DNA of 64,000 nt from Streptomyces solicavernae (GCF_029968095.1 NZ_JASCIR010000001.1:310001-374000), one strand, 5' to 3'; shown: positions 41,482 to 49,579, counted from the first letter of the stretch. Numbers and translations: made by a program. The notes: generated by a model from the sequence alone, not told the origin.

Positions 41482-42629
41482 CGGGACGGGAACGGGGACG
41501 GAGACGGGGACGGGGACGGGGACGGGGACGGGGACGGGGACGTGACCGGACCGCTCCGTCGGTCCGCGGAGGACTGACCAGGCGTCAGAAAGCGCGGGAA
41601 TCCGGGTTCGACGACGGGGCGCAGGACACGGCGGACCGGCGCGCTGGACAGCAGCAAGGTCAGGGCGACGCCGAACACCGCGAGCGCCGGCAGCGCCGCC
41701 GCGCCGAGCCTGCCGACCAGGTCGTACGCCCCGTACACCTGCCCGGCCTGGACGAGGAGGCCGTGCACCAGGAACGGGAACATGGTCGCCGCGCCGAGTG
41801 CCGTGAACACGGTGCGCCGGGCCGGGACCAGCGCGAGGAACGCCACGGTCAGCGTGGCCGACACGGCGAACAGGCCGAGCCGGATCGCGAGGTACGTCAG
41901 GGAACCGGTGTGCAGCTCGGCGTTGTTGGCGCGCATGTAGAGCCAGTTGGCGTTGAGGTGCGGCGCGACGGCGTACGCGAGGCCGAGCGCGGTGAGCAGC
42001 ACCGGCGGGGCCAGGCAGCGGACCGCCCGGGTGCGGAGCCGGTGGAAGTGCTCGGGGCGGAGCCGCAGTCCGAGGACGAACCAGGGCAGGAACATCAGGA
42101 CGCGGGGCAGGGCGAGTTCGTAGCCGATGCCGGTGAGGCCGGCGGCGAGCGAGATCAGCACGGCCACGGCGACCGGGTACCGCACGGCCCGCCACACGGG
42201 CGCGGTGATGCGCCACAGGAAGAGCGCGACCAGGAACCACAGGAGGTAGACGGGTTCGGTCGGCGTGAGGGAGAACGGGGCGTCGTAGAGCAGGGTCTGC
42301 AGCGCCTTGTAGGCGACGGTGAACAGCAGGTACGGCGCGAGTACGCGGGCGAGCAGGGCCCTGATCTGCGGTCCGGTGCCGGTGAATCCGCGGGAGAAGA
42401 GACCGCAGAGCAGCACGAAGGCCGGCATGTGGAACAGGTAGACGACGGTGTACGCGGCCTTGGCGGTGTCCATGTCCCGTACGAGTGCGGCCCAGTTGTG
42501 GCCGATGACGACCAGGACGACGAGCAGGAACTTGGCGTTGTCGAAGAAGGGGTCGCGTCCCGTCGGGGGGTGCGGGTCGGCGCGGGCGCGGTGGCGGCGC
42601 AGGGGCTGGAGCGTGGTGGAGAGGGTCAC
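41445..42629 (-). CDS. Acyltransferase-3 family membrane protein with Ser-Pro tail
   Basis: The 394-aa protein starts at a GTG (complement at 42627-42629). It has about ten TM helices and the acyltransferase-3 signature FFDNAKFLLVVLVVIGHNWAALV with the conserved His, then VVYLFHMPAFVLLCGLFSRGF and YLLWFLVALFLWRI. These enzymes O-acylate sugars or other hydroxyl groups at the membrane. The C-terminus ends in about eight Ser-Pro repeats encoded by a GACGGG hexanucleotide array (41482-41545), reading into sequence complementary to the end of the HAD gene. The Ser-Pro tail is likely a recent expansion. Confidence 0.85.
   Translation of the reverse strand: MTLSTTLQPLRRHRARADPHPPTGRDPFFDNAKFLLVVLVVIGHNWAALVRDMDTAKAAYTVVYLFHMPAFVLLCGLFSRGFTGTGPQIRALLARVLAPYLLFTVAYKALQTLLYDAPFSLTPTEPVYLLWFLVALFLWRITAPVWRAVRYPVAVAVLISLAAGLTGIGYELALPRVLMFLPWFVLGLRLRPEHFHRLRTRAVRCLAPPVLLTALGLAYAVAPHLNANWLYMRANNAELHTGSLTYLAIRLGLFAVSATLTVAFLALVPARRTVFTALGAATMFPFLVHGLLVQAGQVYGAYDLVGRLGAAALPALAVFGVALTLLLSSAPVRRVLRPVVEPGFPRFLTPGQSSADRRSGPVTSPSPSPSPSPSPSPSPFPSRQDSAREASSQS
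41482..41545. repeat. Hexanucleotide GACGGG array inside the acyltransferase 3' end
   Basis: About ten GACGGG/GACGGGG-type units begin directly after the HAD stop at 41481. On the minus strand they encode Ser-Pro dipeptides of the acyltransferase tail. Confidence 0.88.
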
Positions 42630-42694
42630 GGGCGGCTGCTTCCTCGCATGGGTGCTTCCTTGTGTCGCTTCCCTGTGTGAACGAGACACGGCGA

Positions 42695-42726
42695 GAGCCG
42701 TGCCGCGGAGGTGTGCGGCACGGCTC
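42695..42726 (-). terminator. Terminator after the protease inhibitor gene
   Basis: GAGCCGTGCCGC (42695-42706) and its exact complement (42715-42726) form a 12-bp stem with an 8-base loop. It is 43 bp after the stop of the SSI-type inhibitor in the direction of transcription. Confidence 0.7.
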
Positions 42727-42768
42727 GGCGTGGCGATCGGAGCGGTGCGGGGTGGGGGTCGGACGGGG

Positions 42769-43203
42769 TCAGAAGGTGAAGACCTCGCCGGTGGCCGCCT
42801 CGGCCTCGCAGGCGTTCGCGAAGGTCTTCCACTGGTTCACGTAGCGGCCGTACCACTGGCCGTAGGCGTGCACGGTGACCGGCTTGTACTGCTTGGTGCA
42901 CACCTGGTCGGGGCTCTTGTTGAGCTTGTGGATGTCGCCGTCCACGTCGCGGAGCAGCTTGCAGGCGGCCTGCGGTGTGGGGTGGGTGCCGCCGGGCGGG
43001 CTGCAGGTCAGAAGCGCGAAGGAGGCCTCCGACGGCACGGTGTTGTGGGTGCCGTCGTACTTGATCAGGGCCAGCTTCGCGCCGGGCCGCGGCGCCTTTG
43101 GGGCGGGCTCCGACGCGGCGGCGGCGACGGGCTGGGCCCCGAGTGCGAGCGCACAGAGCGCGGCGGCGAGGGCCACGCGGGTGCGGGGGATGCGTGCAGT
43201 CAT
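42769..43203 (-). CDS. Subtilisin-inhibitor-like (SSI) secreted protease inhibitor, P1 Lys
   Basis: The 144-aa precursor has a Sec signal peptide (RIPRTRVALAAALCALALGAQPVAAAA, cleavage near residue 30). A mature domain of about 113 residues has the SSI disulfide framework: LLTCSPPGGTHPTPQAACKLL, then VCTKQYKPVTVHAYGQWYGR and FANACEAEA. In SSI the reactive loop reads CP-Met-VY; here it is CT-Lys-QY, so P1 is Lys, which predicts inhibition of trypsin-like proteases as well as subtilisins. Such inhibitors restrain the organism's own extracellular proteases during development. Confidence 0.93.
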   Translation of the reverse strand: MTARIPRTRVALAAALCALALGAQPVAAAASEPAPKAPRPGAKLALIKYDGTHNTVPSEASFALLTCSPPGGTHPTPQAACKLLRDVDGDIHKLNKSPDQVCTKQYKPVTVHAYGQWYGRYVNQWKTFANACEAEAATGEVFTF

Positions 43204-43293
43204 AAGTCATACGTGTAGCTCTTCGGCCACCGTCGGTCCGCGACCGTCACCCGGCTGGCGCGTGTCGCCGCGGCGGGCAGCGAGGCCGTCGGA

Positions 43294-43356
43294 GCTGCCG
43301 AAGCTGCCGAAGCTGCCGAAGCTGCCGAAGCTGCCGAAGCTGCCGAAGCTGCCGAA
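43294..43356. repeat. 9-bp GCTGCCGAA tandem repeat
   Basis: Seven consecutive GCTGCCGAA units from 43294 to 43356, in the 377-bp divergent region between the inhibitor and the dehydrogenase. A minus-strand frame here would read Phe-Gly-Ser repeats but has no other coding support. Confidence 0.9.
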
Positions 43357-43492
43357 GCGCAGTGCCTGCAGGTCAGGCACCAACGCCCTCCGCACGGCAC
43401 CCCGTTACCCGGAACGGGTACCTTCCCCGGCAGGCCGCCGGTCCCCCGATGTCCGGCGGCCTCGGAGAAGTATGGCCTCAGCAGGGACCGAG

Positions 43493-43520
43493 TGGAACAG
43501 TTTTCTAGAAAACACTTCCA
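43493..43520. promoter_or_regulatory. 28-bp AT-rich palindrome upstream of the dehydrogenase
   Basis: TGGAACAGTTTTCT (43493-43506) faces AGAAAACACTTCCA (43507-43520). Twelve of fourteen positions are symmetric, with a perfect 14-bp core GTTTTCTAGAAAAC. It is 61 bp before the GTG of the hydroxyacid dehydrogenase and stands out in 72% GC DNA. The binding protein is not identified. Confidence 0.65.
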
Positions 43521-43580
43521 GTAAGAGCCCGGACAGGGCCGCAGAGAGCCGCAGACCGGCCCCGATGAAGGGAGCACCAA

Positions 43581-44618
43581 GTGACCGCACCTCGCCCCGA
43601 ATTGCACCTGCCGTCCCGGCCGCGTGTCCTGCTCGCCATGGCGGACCGGGCGCTCGCCATGCAGTTCGGCCCCGCCGAGCGCGCCCGGTTGCACGCGCTC
43701 GCGGAGGTTGAAGAACCGCTCTCCGTAAGGGAGTTGACGTCGCCGGACGCCCGCCGCCGGCTGGCGGACGCGGAGGTGCTCATCACCTCGTGGGGCTGTC
43801 CGCGCCTCGGTGCGGGCGTGCTCGCCGCCGCCCCGCGTCTGCGGGCCGTGCTGCACGCGGCCGGTTCGGTGCGCGGGCATGTCACGGACGCGGTGTTCGA
43901 CCGGGGTGTCCTCGTCACGACGGCCGCGGACGCCAACGCCGAGCCCGTCGCCCACTTCACCCTGGCCGCCGTCCTGTGGGCGTTCAAGAAGGCCCCGTTC
44001 CTCGCGCAGGACGCCCGTACGTACCGCGACGACCTGAGTTACGTGGACGGGCGCGGCGAGCTGAGCGGCGTCGGCCGGACCGTGGTCGTCGTCGGCTTCT
44101 CCCGCATCGGCAGCCGCCTGGTCCGGCTGTTGCGCGAGCTCGACCTGGCCCGTGTCCTGGTCGTCGACCCGGTGGCCGACCCGGCGGCGGTCCGTGCGGC
44201 GGGCGCCGAACCGGCGGGCCTCGGCGAAGCGCTGCCGCAGGCCGACGTGCTGACCCTGCACGCGCCCGCGCTGCCCGAGACCCGGCACCTGATCGGCGCC
44301 GCCGAACTCGCGGCGCTGCCCCCGGACGCGGTACTGATCAACACCGCGCGCGGCAGTCTGGTCGACACCCCGGCCCTGGAACGGGCGTGCGCGGCGGGCC
44401 TGCACGCGGTCCTCGACGTCACCGAGCCCGAACCGCTGCCCGCCGGCTCGCCGCTGTACGACCTGCCGAACGTGATGCTGACTCCGCACATCGCGGGCTC
44501 CCTCGGCTCGGAGGCCCGCCGGATGAGCGGCATGGCCCTGACCGAACTGGAACGCCTCACGGGCGGCCTGCCCCCGCTCTCCCCGGTCACCCGGGACACG
44601 CTGGCGGTACAAGCATGA
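43581..44618 (+). CDS. D-isomer-specific 2-hydroxyacid dehydrogenase
   Basis: The 345-aa NAD-dependent enzyme starts at a GTG seven bases after GGGAG. Features: VLITSWGCPRLGAGVLAAAPRLRAVLHAAGSV, the dinucleotide-binding GRTVVVVGFSRIGSRLVRLL, LTLHAPALPETRHLIG, VLINTARGSLVDTPAL (catalytic Arg), VLDVTEPEPLPAGSPLYDLPNVMLTPHIAG (Glu and His). The catalytic triad of the family is complete. Substrate is unknown. It is behind a prominent palindrome, so it is probably regulated by a specific repressor or activator not encoded next to it. Confidence 0.92.
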   Translation: MTAPRPELHLPSRPRVLLAMADRALAMQFGPAERARLHALAEVEEPLSVRELTSPDARRRLADAEVLITSWGCPRLGAGVLAAAPRLRAVLHAAGSVRGHVTDAVFDRGVLVTTAADANAEPVAHFTLAAVLWAFKKAPFLAQDARTYRDDLSYVDGRGELSGVGRTVVVVGFSRIGSRLVRLLRELDLARVLVVDPVADPAAVRAAGAEPAGLGEALPQADVLTLHAPALPETRHLIGAAELAALPPDAVLINTARGSLVDTPALERACAAGLHAVLDVTEPEPLPAGSPLYDLPNVMLTPHIAGSLGSEARRMSGMALTELERLTGGLPPLSPVTRDTLAVQA

Positions 44619-44762
44619 TGCGCGGCCAGGCCTCCGCTCCCTGACGGGCTTCGACGGGGCGGGCGTCCACACCGAGCGGGACACCGGCCCGCTCGGCGCG
44701 CACACGGCGACCCCCTGACGGACGGCCACCGCCCCCACGCCCGGCACGGTCCTCGCGGGTGG

Positions 44763-45110
44763 TCAGCGGTGGCTGACGACGTTGACCACCCGGCCGTCCG
44801 GATCGCGGACGAAGAAGCGTCGTACGCCCCACTCCTCGTCCTGCAGCGGATGCACGATCTCCGCGCCTGCGGCCCGCAGCCCGGCATGGACCGCGTCCAC
44901 GTCCTCGACCTCCACGCTGAGGTCCGGGACGACGGGCGCCGTCGCGTCGTGCGTCATGAAGCTGACCTGGGCGGTGGGGTTGGACGGCGAGGCAAGCGTC
45001 ATGATCCAACCCCGGTGCATGACCTCCTCGAAGCCCAACTTGCCGTAGAAATCCCGGTTCTGCTCCATGTCCTGCGTACGGAAGTCGGGCATGGCCCGGC
45101 GGATGGTCAT
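44763..45110 (-). CDS. VOC/glyoxalase-family protein (bleomycin-resistance-like)
   Basis: The 115-aa protein has MPDFRTQDMEQNRDFYGKLGFEEVMHRGWIMTLASP, then DLSVEVEDVDAVHAGLRAAGAEIVHPLQDEEWGVRRFFVRDPDGRVVNVVSH. This is the single VOC domain of the glyoxalase/bleomycin-resistance class, with the C-terminal DPDGRVVNV motif. ATG 45110 lies nine bases after AGGAG; a GTG two codons earlier (45116) is in frame. The substrate is unknown. Confidence 0.87.
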   Translation of the reverse strand: MTIRRAMPDFRTQDMEQNRDFYGKLGFEEVMHRGWIMTLASPSNPTAQVSFMTHDATAPVVPDLSVEVEDVDAVHAGLRAAGAEIVHPLQDEEWGVRRFFVRDPDGRVVNVVSHR

Positions 45111-45199
45111 GGTCACTCACTCCTGTCCACGGCGCTACGACGACGGTGCTGCGTCCCTGATTCTCTCCGGCGGCACTGACACGGGGTCTGGGACGTCTC

Positions 45200-45901
45200 C
45201 TACGGCGCCAGTACGTCCAGCTCCTCCAGGGCGCCGAGGGTGATCTCGCGGGTCAGCTGCTCGGCCCGTGCCGCGTCACGCTCGCGGACCGCCTCGGCGA
45301 CCTTGACGTGCAGGGTGACGGCCGCCGGGTCGGGGTCCTCGAACATCACCTGGTGGTGCGTACGGCCGGTGAGGACCTCCGCGACGACGTCGCCGAGGCG
45401 GGCGAACATCTCGTTGCCGGAGGCGCGCAGGATCGTGCGGTGGAACTCGATGTCGTGCAGCAGATAGCCCTCAAGCTGCCGGCCGCGTGAGTTCGCGACC
45501 ATGCCGATGGCGCACTCGGTGAGGGTCGCGCACTGCTCGGCCGTCGCGTGCGTCGCCGCGAGGCCCGCCGCGGCCGGCTCGACGGCGGAGCGCAGCACGG
45601 TCAGCGAGCGCAGCTGCCGCGGCCGGTCGGCGCCGGCCAGGCGCCAGCGGATGACCTGCGGGTCGTACACGTTCCACTCCGGCGCCGGGAGGACCGTCAC
45701 GCCGACGCGGCGGCGCGACTCCACCAGGTGCATGGACTCCAGGACGCGCACCGCCTCGCGCATGACGGAGCGCGACACCTCGAACTCCTTCGACAGCTCG
45801 TCCATCCGCAGGACGCTGCCGGGCGGGTAGTCGCCGCCGGTGATGGCGGGCCCGAGGGTGTCCAGAACGCGGGCGTGCAGCCCTCGGACCTGTGCAGTCA
45901 T
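45200..45901 (-). CDS. FadR/GntR-family regulator of the gluconate genes
   Basis: The 233-aa protein has a winged helix (ITGGDYPPGSVLRMDELSKEFEVSRSVMREAVRVLESMHLVESRRRVGVTVL) and an FCD ligand domain with the metal ligands in LLHDIEFHRTILRASGNEMF and HVKVAEAV-RD. It is divergent from gluconokinase and the GntP permease, so a repressor of gluconate utilisation is the likely role, with gluconate or 6-phosphogluconate as the inducer. The intergenic region contains AT-rich inverted repeats. Confidence 0.9.
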   Translation of the reverse strand: MTAQVRGLHARVLDTLGPAITGGDYPPGSVLRMDELSKEFEVSRSVMREAVRVLESMHLVESRRRVGVTVLPAPEWNVYDPQVIRWRLAGADRPRQLRSLTVLRSAVEPAAAGLAATHATAEQCATLTECAIGMVANSRGRQLEGYLLHDIEFHRTILRASGNEMFARLGDVVAEVLTGRTHHQVMFEDPDPAAVTLHVKVAEAVRERDAARAEQLTREITLGALEELDVLAP

Positions 45902-45941
45902 GCCGTAAGCCTACGAGGCGGGAATACCCGAAGATAAGTCT

Positions 45942-46001
45942 GACTTTTAAGTCACAGGCTCTTGAATTCCTCAGACCTTATGGGTTTCAGTGTCGTGACA
46001 C
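45942..46001. promoter_or_regulatory. Palindromes in the gluconate divergent promoter region
   Basis: GACTT-TT-AAGTC (45942-45953) and GTGTC-GT-GACAC (45990-46001) lie between the divergent GntR and gluconokinase starts, within AT-richer sequence. The first is 41 bp upstream of the GntR start and is the better operator candidate. Confidence 0.45.
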
Positions 46002-46054
46002 ACGACCCCGGCCGTGTGCACCGGATGTCGAAGAGGACAGACAGCGAGGCAGCA

Positions 46055-46594
46055 ATGGACACCCCCCATGTCGTCGTAGTCATGGGCGTGGCAGGGACCG
46101 GCAAGACCACGATCGGCCCCCTGCTCGCGGCCCGGCTCGGCGTCCCGTACGCCGAGGGCGACGACTTCCACCCCGAGGCGAACATCGCCAAGATGTCGGC
46201 GGGCACCCCGCTGACCGACGACGACCGGTGGCCGTGGCTGGACGCCATCGGCTTCTGGGCGCACGGCCGGGCCGGGCTCGGCGGGGTGGTCAGCAGCTCG
46301 GCGCTGAAGCGGAGTTACCGCGAAAGGCTGCGGTCGGCCGCACCGGGCGTCGTCTTCGTCCACCTGACCGGTTCGCGCGCGCTCATCGAGGACCGGATGT
46401 CGCACCGCAAGGGCCACTTCATGCCGACGGCCCTGCTCGACTCGCAGTTCGCCACGCTCCAGCCGCTCGGCGCGGACGAGGCGGGCGTCGACGTCGACGT
46501 GTCGGGCAGCCCCGAGGAGATCACCGCGCGCGCCGTCGCCGCCCTGAGCGCCCTCGACCGGGCGGGCGACGGCGGCGGGTCCTGCCCAAAGTGA
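46055..46594 (+). CDS. gntK: Gluconokinase, shikimate-kinase-like fold
   Basis: The 179-aa enzyme phosphorylates gluconate to 6-phosphogluconate. It shows the P-loop VVVMGVAGTGKTTIG, YAEGDDFHPEANIAKMSAGTPLTDDDRWPWLDAI (the GntK substrate signature), SSALKRSYRERLR and HFMPTALLDSQFATLQPL. An upstream open frame to 45962 would add a poorly conserved N-terminus; ATG 46055 follows GCGAGGC and gives the family's usual length. The permease gene follows after 131 bp. Confidence 0.94.
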   Translation: MDTPHVVVVMGVAGTGKTTIGPLLAARLGVPYAEGDDFHPEANIAKMSAGTPLTDDDRWPWLDAIGFWAHGRAGLGGVVSSSALKRSYRERLRSAAPGVVFVHLTGSRALIEDRMSHRKGHFMPTALLDSQFATLQPLGADEAGVDVDVSGSPEEITARAVAALSALDRAGDGGGSCPK

Positions 46595-46725
46595 CCCCGC
46601 CCGCCCCGAAGTGACCTGAAGTGACCTCGCGCCGCCGTCCCCCGCGGCGCAGCCCGGCCGCGCCCGCACACTCCGGCGTGCCCGGCACTCCCCCGTAACC
46701 ACCCCTCTCCTCCAAGGAGATCACC

Positions 46726-48144
46726 GTGACCAGTCTCAGCGTGGAGACGTTGGCAGCGGACGCCGTCGAGCCGATCACCTCGGCGGGCCATGCCCAGCTC
46801 GGGATCGCCGTCCTCGCGGGCATCGCCGTCATCGTCCTGCTCATCACCAAGTTCAAGATGCACGCGTTCCTGGCGCTGACCATCGGGTCGCTGGCGCTCG
46901 GGGCCTTCGCGGGCGCCCCGCTCGACAAGGCGATCACGAGCTTCACGGCCGGGCTCGGCTCGACCGTCGCGGGTGTCGGCGTGCTGATCGCGCTCGGTGC
47001 GATCCTCGGCAAGCTGCTCGCGGACTCCGGCGGCGCCGACCGGATCGTCGACACCATCCTGGCCAGGGCCGGCGGCCGTTCCATGCCCTGGGCGATCGTG
47101 CTGATCGCCAGCGTCATCGGGCTCCCGCTGTTCTTCGAGGTCGGCATCGTGCTGCTGATCCCGGTCGTGCTGATGGTCGCCCAGCGCGGCAACTACTCGC
47201 TGATGCGCATCGGCATCCCGGCCCTCGCCGGCCTCTCCGTGATGCACGGCCTGATCCCGCCGCACCCCGGCCCGCTCGTCGCCATCGACGCGGTCGACGC
47301 CAACCTCGGCGTCACCCTCGCGCTCGGCGTGCTCGTCGCCATCCCCACGGTGATCATCGCCGGTCCGGTGTTCTCGAAGATCGCGGCCCGCTGGGTCGAC
47401 ATCCCGGTGCCCGAGAAGATGGTGCAGGGCTCCTCCGGCACCCTCGACAAGCGCCTCTCCGACGGCGCCGCGAAGCTCCCCGGCTTCGGCGCGACGATAG
47501 CCACCGTGCTGCTGCCCGTCGCCCTGATGCTGTCCAAGGCGCTCGTCGACATCGTCGTGGACAACCCGGAGCACACCGTCCAGCGCGTCTTCGACGTGAT
47601 CGGCTCGCCCCTGATCGCGCTGCTCGCGGCGGTCGTGGTCGGCATGTTCACGCTGGGCCGGGCCGCCGGGTTCACCAAGGGGAGGATCACGGCCACGGTC
47701 GAGAAGTCGCTCGGCCCGATCGCCGGCATCCTGCTGATCGTCGGCGCGGGCGGCGGCTTCAAGCAGACGCTGATCGACTCAGGAGTCGGCGCGATGGTCC
47801 TGGAGATCTCCAAGGACTGGGCCATCCCGGCACTGCTGCTCGCCTGGCTGATCGCGGTCGTCATCCGCCTGGCAACGGGCTCCGCGACCGTCGCGACGGT
47901 CTCCGCCGCGGGCCTGGTCGCGCCGCTCGCCGCCGACATGTCGACCACGCACACCGCCCTGCTCGTCCTCGCGATCGGCGCCGGCTCGCTGTTCTTCAGC
48001 CATGTGAACGACGCGGGGTTCTGGCTGGTCAAGGAGTACTTCGGCATGAACGTCGGCCAGACGATCAAGACCTGGTCGGCCATGGAGACGATCATCTCCG
48101 TCGTCGCCGGGGCCCTGGTGCTGCTGCTCTCGCTCATCATCTAG
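46726..48144 (+). CDS. gntP: GntP-family gluconate:H+ symporter
   Basis: The 472-aa membrane protein starts at a GTG after AAGGAG. It has about twelve to fourteen hydrophobic helices, with GntP motifs GLPLFFEVGIVLLIPVVLM, HGLIPPHPGPLVAIDA (the conserved HPPxPGP-like loop), GAGGGFKQTLIDSGVG, RLATGSATVATVSAAGL and FSHVNDAGFWLVKEYFGM. It imports gluconate for the gluconokinase encoded upstream. A strong hairpin lies 42 bp after the stop. Confidence 0.93.
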   Translation: MTSLSVETLAADAVEPITSAGHAQLGIAVLAGIAVIVLLITKFKMHAFLALTIGSLALGAFAGAPLDKAITSFTAGLGSTVAGVGVLIALGAILGKLLADSGGADRIVDTILARAGGRSMPWAIVLIASVIGLPLFFEVGIVLLIPVVLMVAQRGNYSLMRIGIPALAGLSVMHGLIPPHPGPLVAIDAVDANLGVTLALGVLVAIPTVIIAGPVFSKIAARWVDIPVPEKMVQGSSGTLDKRLSDGAAKLPGFGATIATVLLPVALMLSKALVDIVVDNPEHTVQRVFDVIGSPLIALLAAVVVGMFTLGRAAGFTKGRITATVEKSLGPIAGILLIVGAGGGFKQTLIDSGVGAMVLEISKDWAIPALLLAWLIAVVIRLATGSATVATVSAAGLVAPLAADMSTTHTALLVLAIGAGSLFFSHVNDAGFWLVKEYFGMNVGQTIKTWSAMETIISVVAGALVLLLSLII

Positions 48145-48186
48145 CGCACCGGCCCCCTTCGGCCTCCGACCTCCGGCCTCCGGCCG

Positions 48187-48231
48187 CCGACCGCCCCGTC
48201 TCGACTCCCGTACGTCGAGGCGGGGCGTCGG
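48187..48231 (+). terminator. Terminator after the gluconate operon
   Basis: CCGACCGCCCCGTCTCGAC and GTCGAGGCGGGGCGTCGG pair over 17 of 19 positions around an 8-base loop, followed by CTTTCC. Placed 42 bp after the permease stop. Confidence 0.75.
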
Positions 48232-48426
48232 CTTTCCCCGTGCGCGGCGCCTTGTGGACTGCCGTACGGATCAGGCCACTTCGGCGTTGCGGTGCCGCGC
48301 ACGGCAGCACGGTGATTACCGTGCGTAGGTCGAGCGGCGGCTCCGGACGGGCCGCCCCCCGTCCCGTACGAGGAGCCGCGCGTGCAGCCGACCGGACCGC
48401 CCCGCAGGGACCGCGCCGGGTCCGCC

Positions 48427-48660
48427 ATGGACCGCACCGCCCTGCGGACCGCGCTGGCCGCTGCGGGAGTGCCCGACGGCCACTACCGCATCGAGGGCGT
48501 CCACGAACCGGCCCCCACGCCCCCGGACTTCCTGTTCCTGCGCAGGTCACCGGACGGCGCTTGGGAGACCGGCGCATACGAGCGCGGCCTGTACGAAGTG
48601 ATCACCCATCACGGCACGGAGGCCGAGGCCTGCGCGGCGCTGCTGCGTCTGCTCACCTGA
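48427..48660 (+). CDS. Small acidic hypothetical protein (77 aa)
   Basis: From ATG 48427 the product begins MDRTALRTALAAAGVPDGHY and ends YERGLYEVITHHGTEAEACAALLRLL; an upstream start at 48382 is also open. The pattern of an N-terminal helix, beta strands with a YERG-like turn and a C-terminal EEACRYLL-like helix resembles small proteins encoded beside polymorphic-toxin (TNT-type) genes in actinobacteria. This is from memory of the pattern and is not certain. No toxin gene is adjacent, so it may be an orphan. A hairpin terminator follows 22 bp after the stop. Confidence 0.6.
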   Translation: MDRTALRTALAAAGVPDGHYRIEGVHEPAPTPPDFLFLRRSPDGAWETGAYERGLYEVITHHGTEAEACAALLRLLT

Positions 48661-48682
48661 CGGGCCCCGGTCCCCGCCGCCC

Positions 48683-48720
48683 GCGGCCCCGGAGTGTGCG
48701 ACGGCACGCTCCGGGGCCGC
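48683..48720 (+). terminator. Terminator after the small acidic protein gene
   Basis: GCGGCCCCGGAG (48683-48694) pairs exactly with CTCCGGGGCCGC (48709-48720), with further GTG/CAC pairing inside the loop. It separates the 77-aa gene from the membrane protein gene. Confidence 0.7.
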
Positions 48721-48771
48721 ACCCCTGCCTCGTGCCGTTCCCCCCATCCCGTACGGAGAAGGATCCCAGCC

Positions 48772-49539
48772 ATGCGTGCGCCCGCACTCCCCTACCGGCA
48801 GCTCAACAGTCTGGCGACCTGGTTCCTGGCGACGGCGGCGCTCGCCGCGGGTGCGGTGCTGCTGTGGTCCACCGATCCGCCGGCCGCCGAACTCCGGTCC
48901 CTGGCCGGGGAGGTGCTGATCACGTCGGTGGGGATCGCCGTCCTGGTGAACCTCGTCAACAAGCGCCGGGACCGGCAGGAGTTGGCCGAGGCGATCGGGC
49001 TGCGGCACGACGTCGAGCACAGCGGGCTGCTTGCGGTGGGCGCCGACTACCTCGACCTGGTCGACTGGGGCCACCACCTGTCCCGCACCCGCACCCTCGA
49101 CGTGTCCGGCGCCTGGTCGACGACGTGGCGCGGCGCGCACCGCGAGGAGTTGCTGCGGCTGGTGCGGCGGCCCGGCGCGAAGGTGCGGTTCTTCCTGGCC
49201 GATCACACCGACCCGGCGTGTGTGACCGAGCTGAGCGCGCGCTTCCACCCCGTCTGCACCGAGCACGACGTGCGGGCGAAGGTGCAGGAGGCGGTCGCGG
49301 ACTGCGTGCGGCTCGCGGCGGCGGCGCCGGCCGGGGCGGTGGAGGTCTGGGCGTGCCCGGGTTTCCGGGCAGCGACGATCTACCGGATGGACGACGCGCT
49401 GGTGGTCACGCAGTACCACTCGCAGCCGGACCGGCAGTCGGTGCCGAGCCACGCGTACCGTCCCGGATCGCCGCTGCACTCCTTCTACGAAAGGGAGTTG
49501 GCGGCGATCCGGGACGCGAGCAAGCAGATCTTTCCGTGA
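48772..49539 (+). CDS. Two-TM membrane protein with possible PLD-like cytosolic domain
   Basis: The 255-aa protein starts 5 bp after GGATCCC within a GGAGAAGGA context. It has two TM helices (about residues 15-35 and 50-66), then a cytosolic domain. Strands LDVSGAWSTTW, AKVRFFLAD and VEVWACPGFRAATIYRMDDALVVTQYHS resemble the phospholipase-D-like fold found in DUF5919-type proteins, where an HxK-like motif is absent and the domain may bind a ligand. The last part, SPLHSFYERELAAIRDAS, is amphipathic. The 2TM-plus-soluble-domain layout is used by several effector or sensor proteins. The assignment is tentative. Confidence 0.6.
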   Translation: MRAPALPYRQLNSLATWFLATAALAAGAVLLWSTDPPAAELRSLAGEVLITSVGIAVLVNLVNKRRDRQELAEAIGLRHDVEHSGLLAVGADYLDLVDWGHHLSRTRTLDVSGAWSTTWRGAHREELLRLVRRPGAKVRFFLADHTDPACVTELSARFHPVCTEHDVRAKVQEAVADCVRLAAAAPAGAVEVWACPGFRAATIYRMDDALVVTQYHSQPDRQSVPSHAYRPGSPLHSFYERELAAIRDASKQIFP

Positions 49540-49579
49540 GCCCCTGTCGTTCGTCCGTGAGCCCGTGTCGTTTCCGGGC

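Noticed and set aside
43207..43395. A small minus-strand gene with FGS repeats
   Set aside because: Its sequence follows the 9-bp DNA repeat, with no RBS and no other conserved feature.
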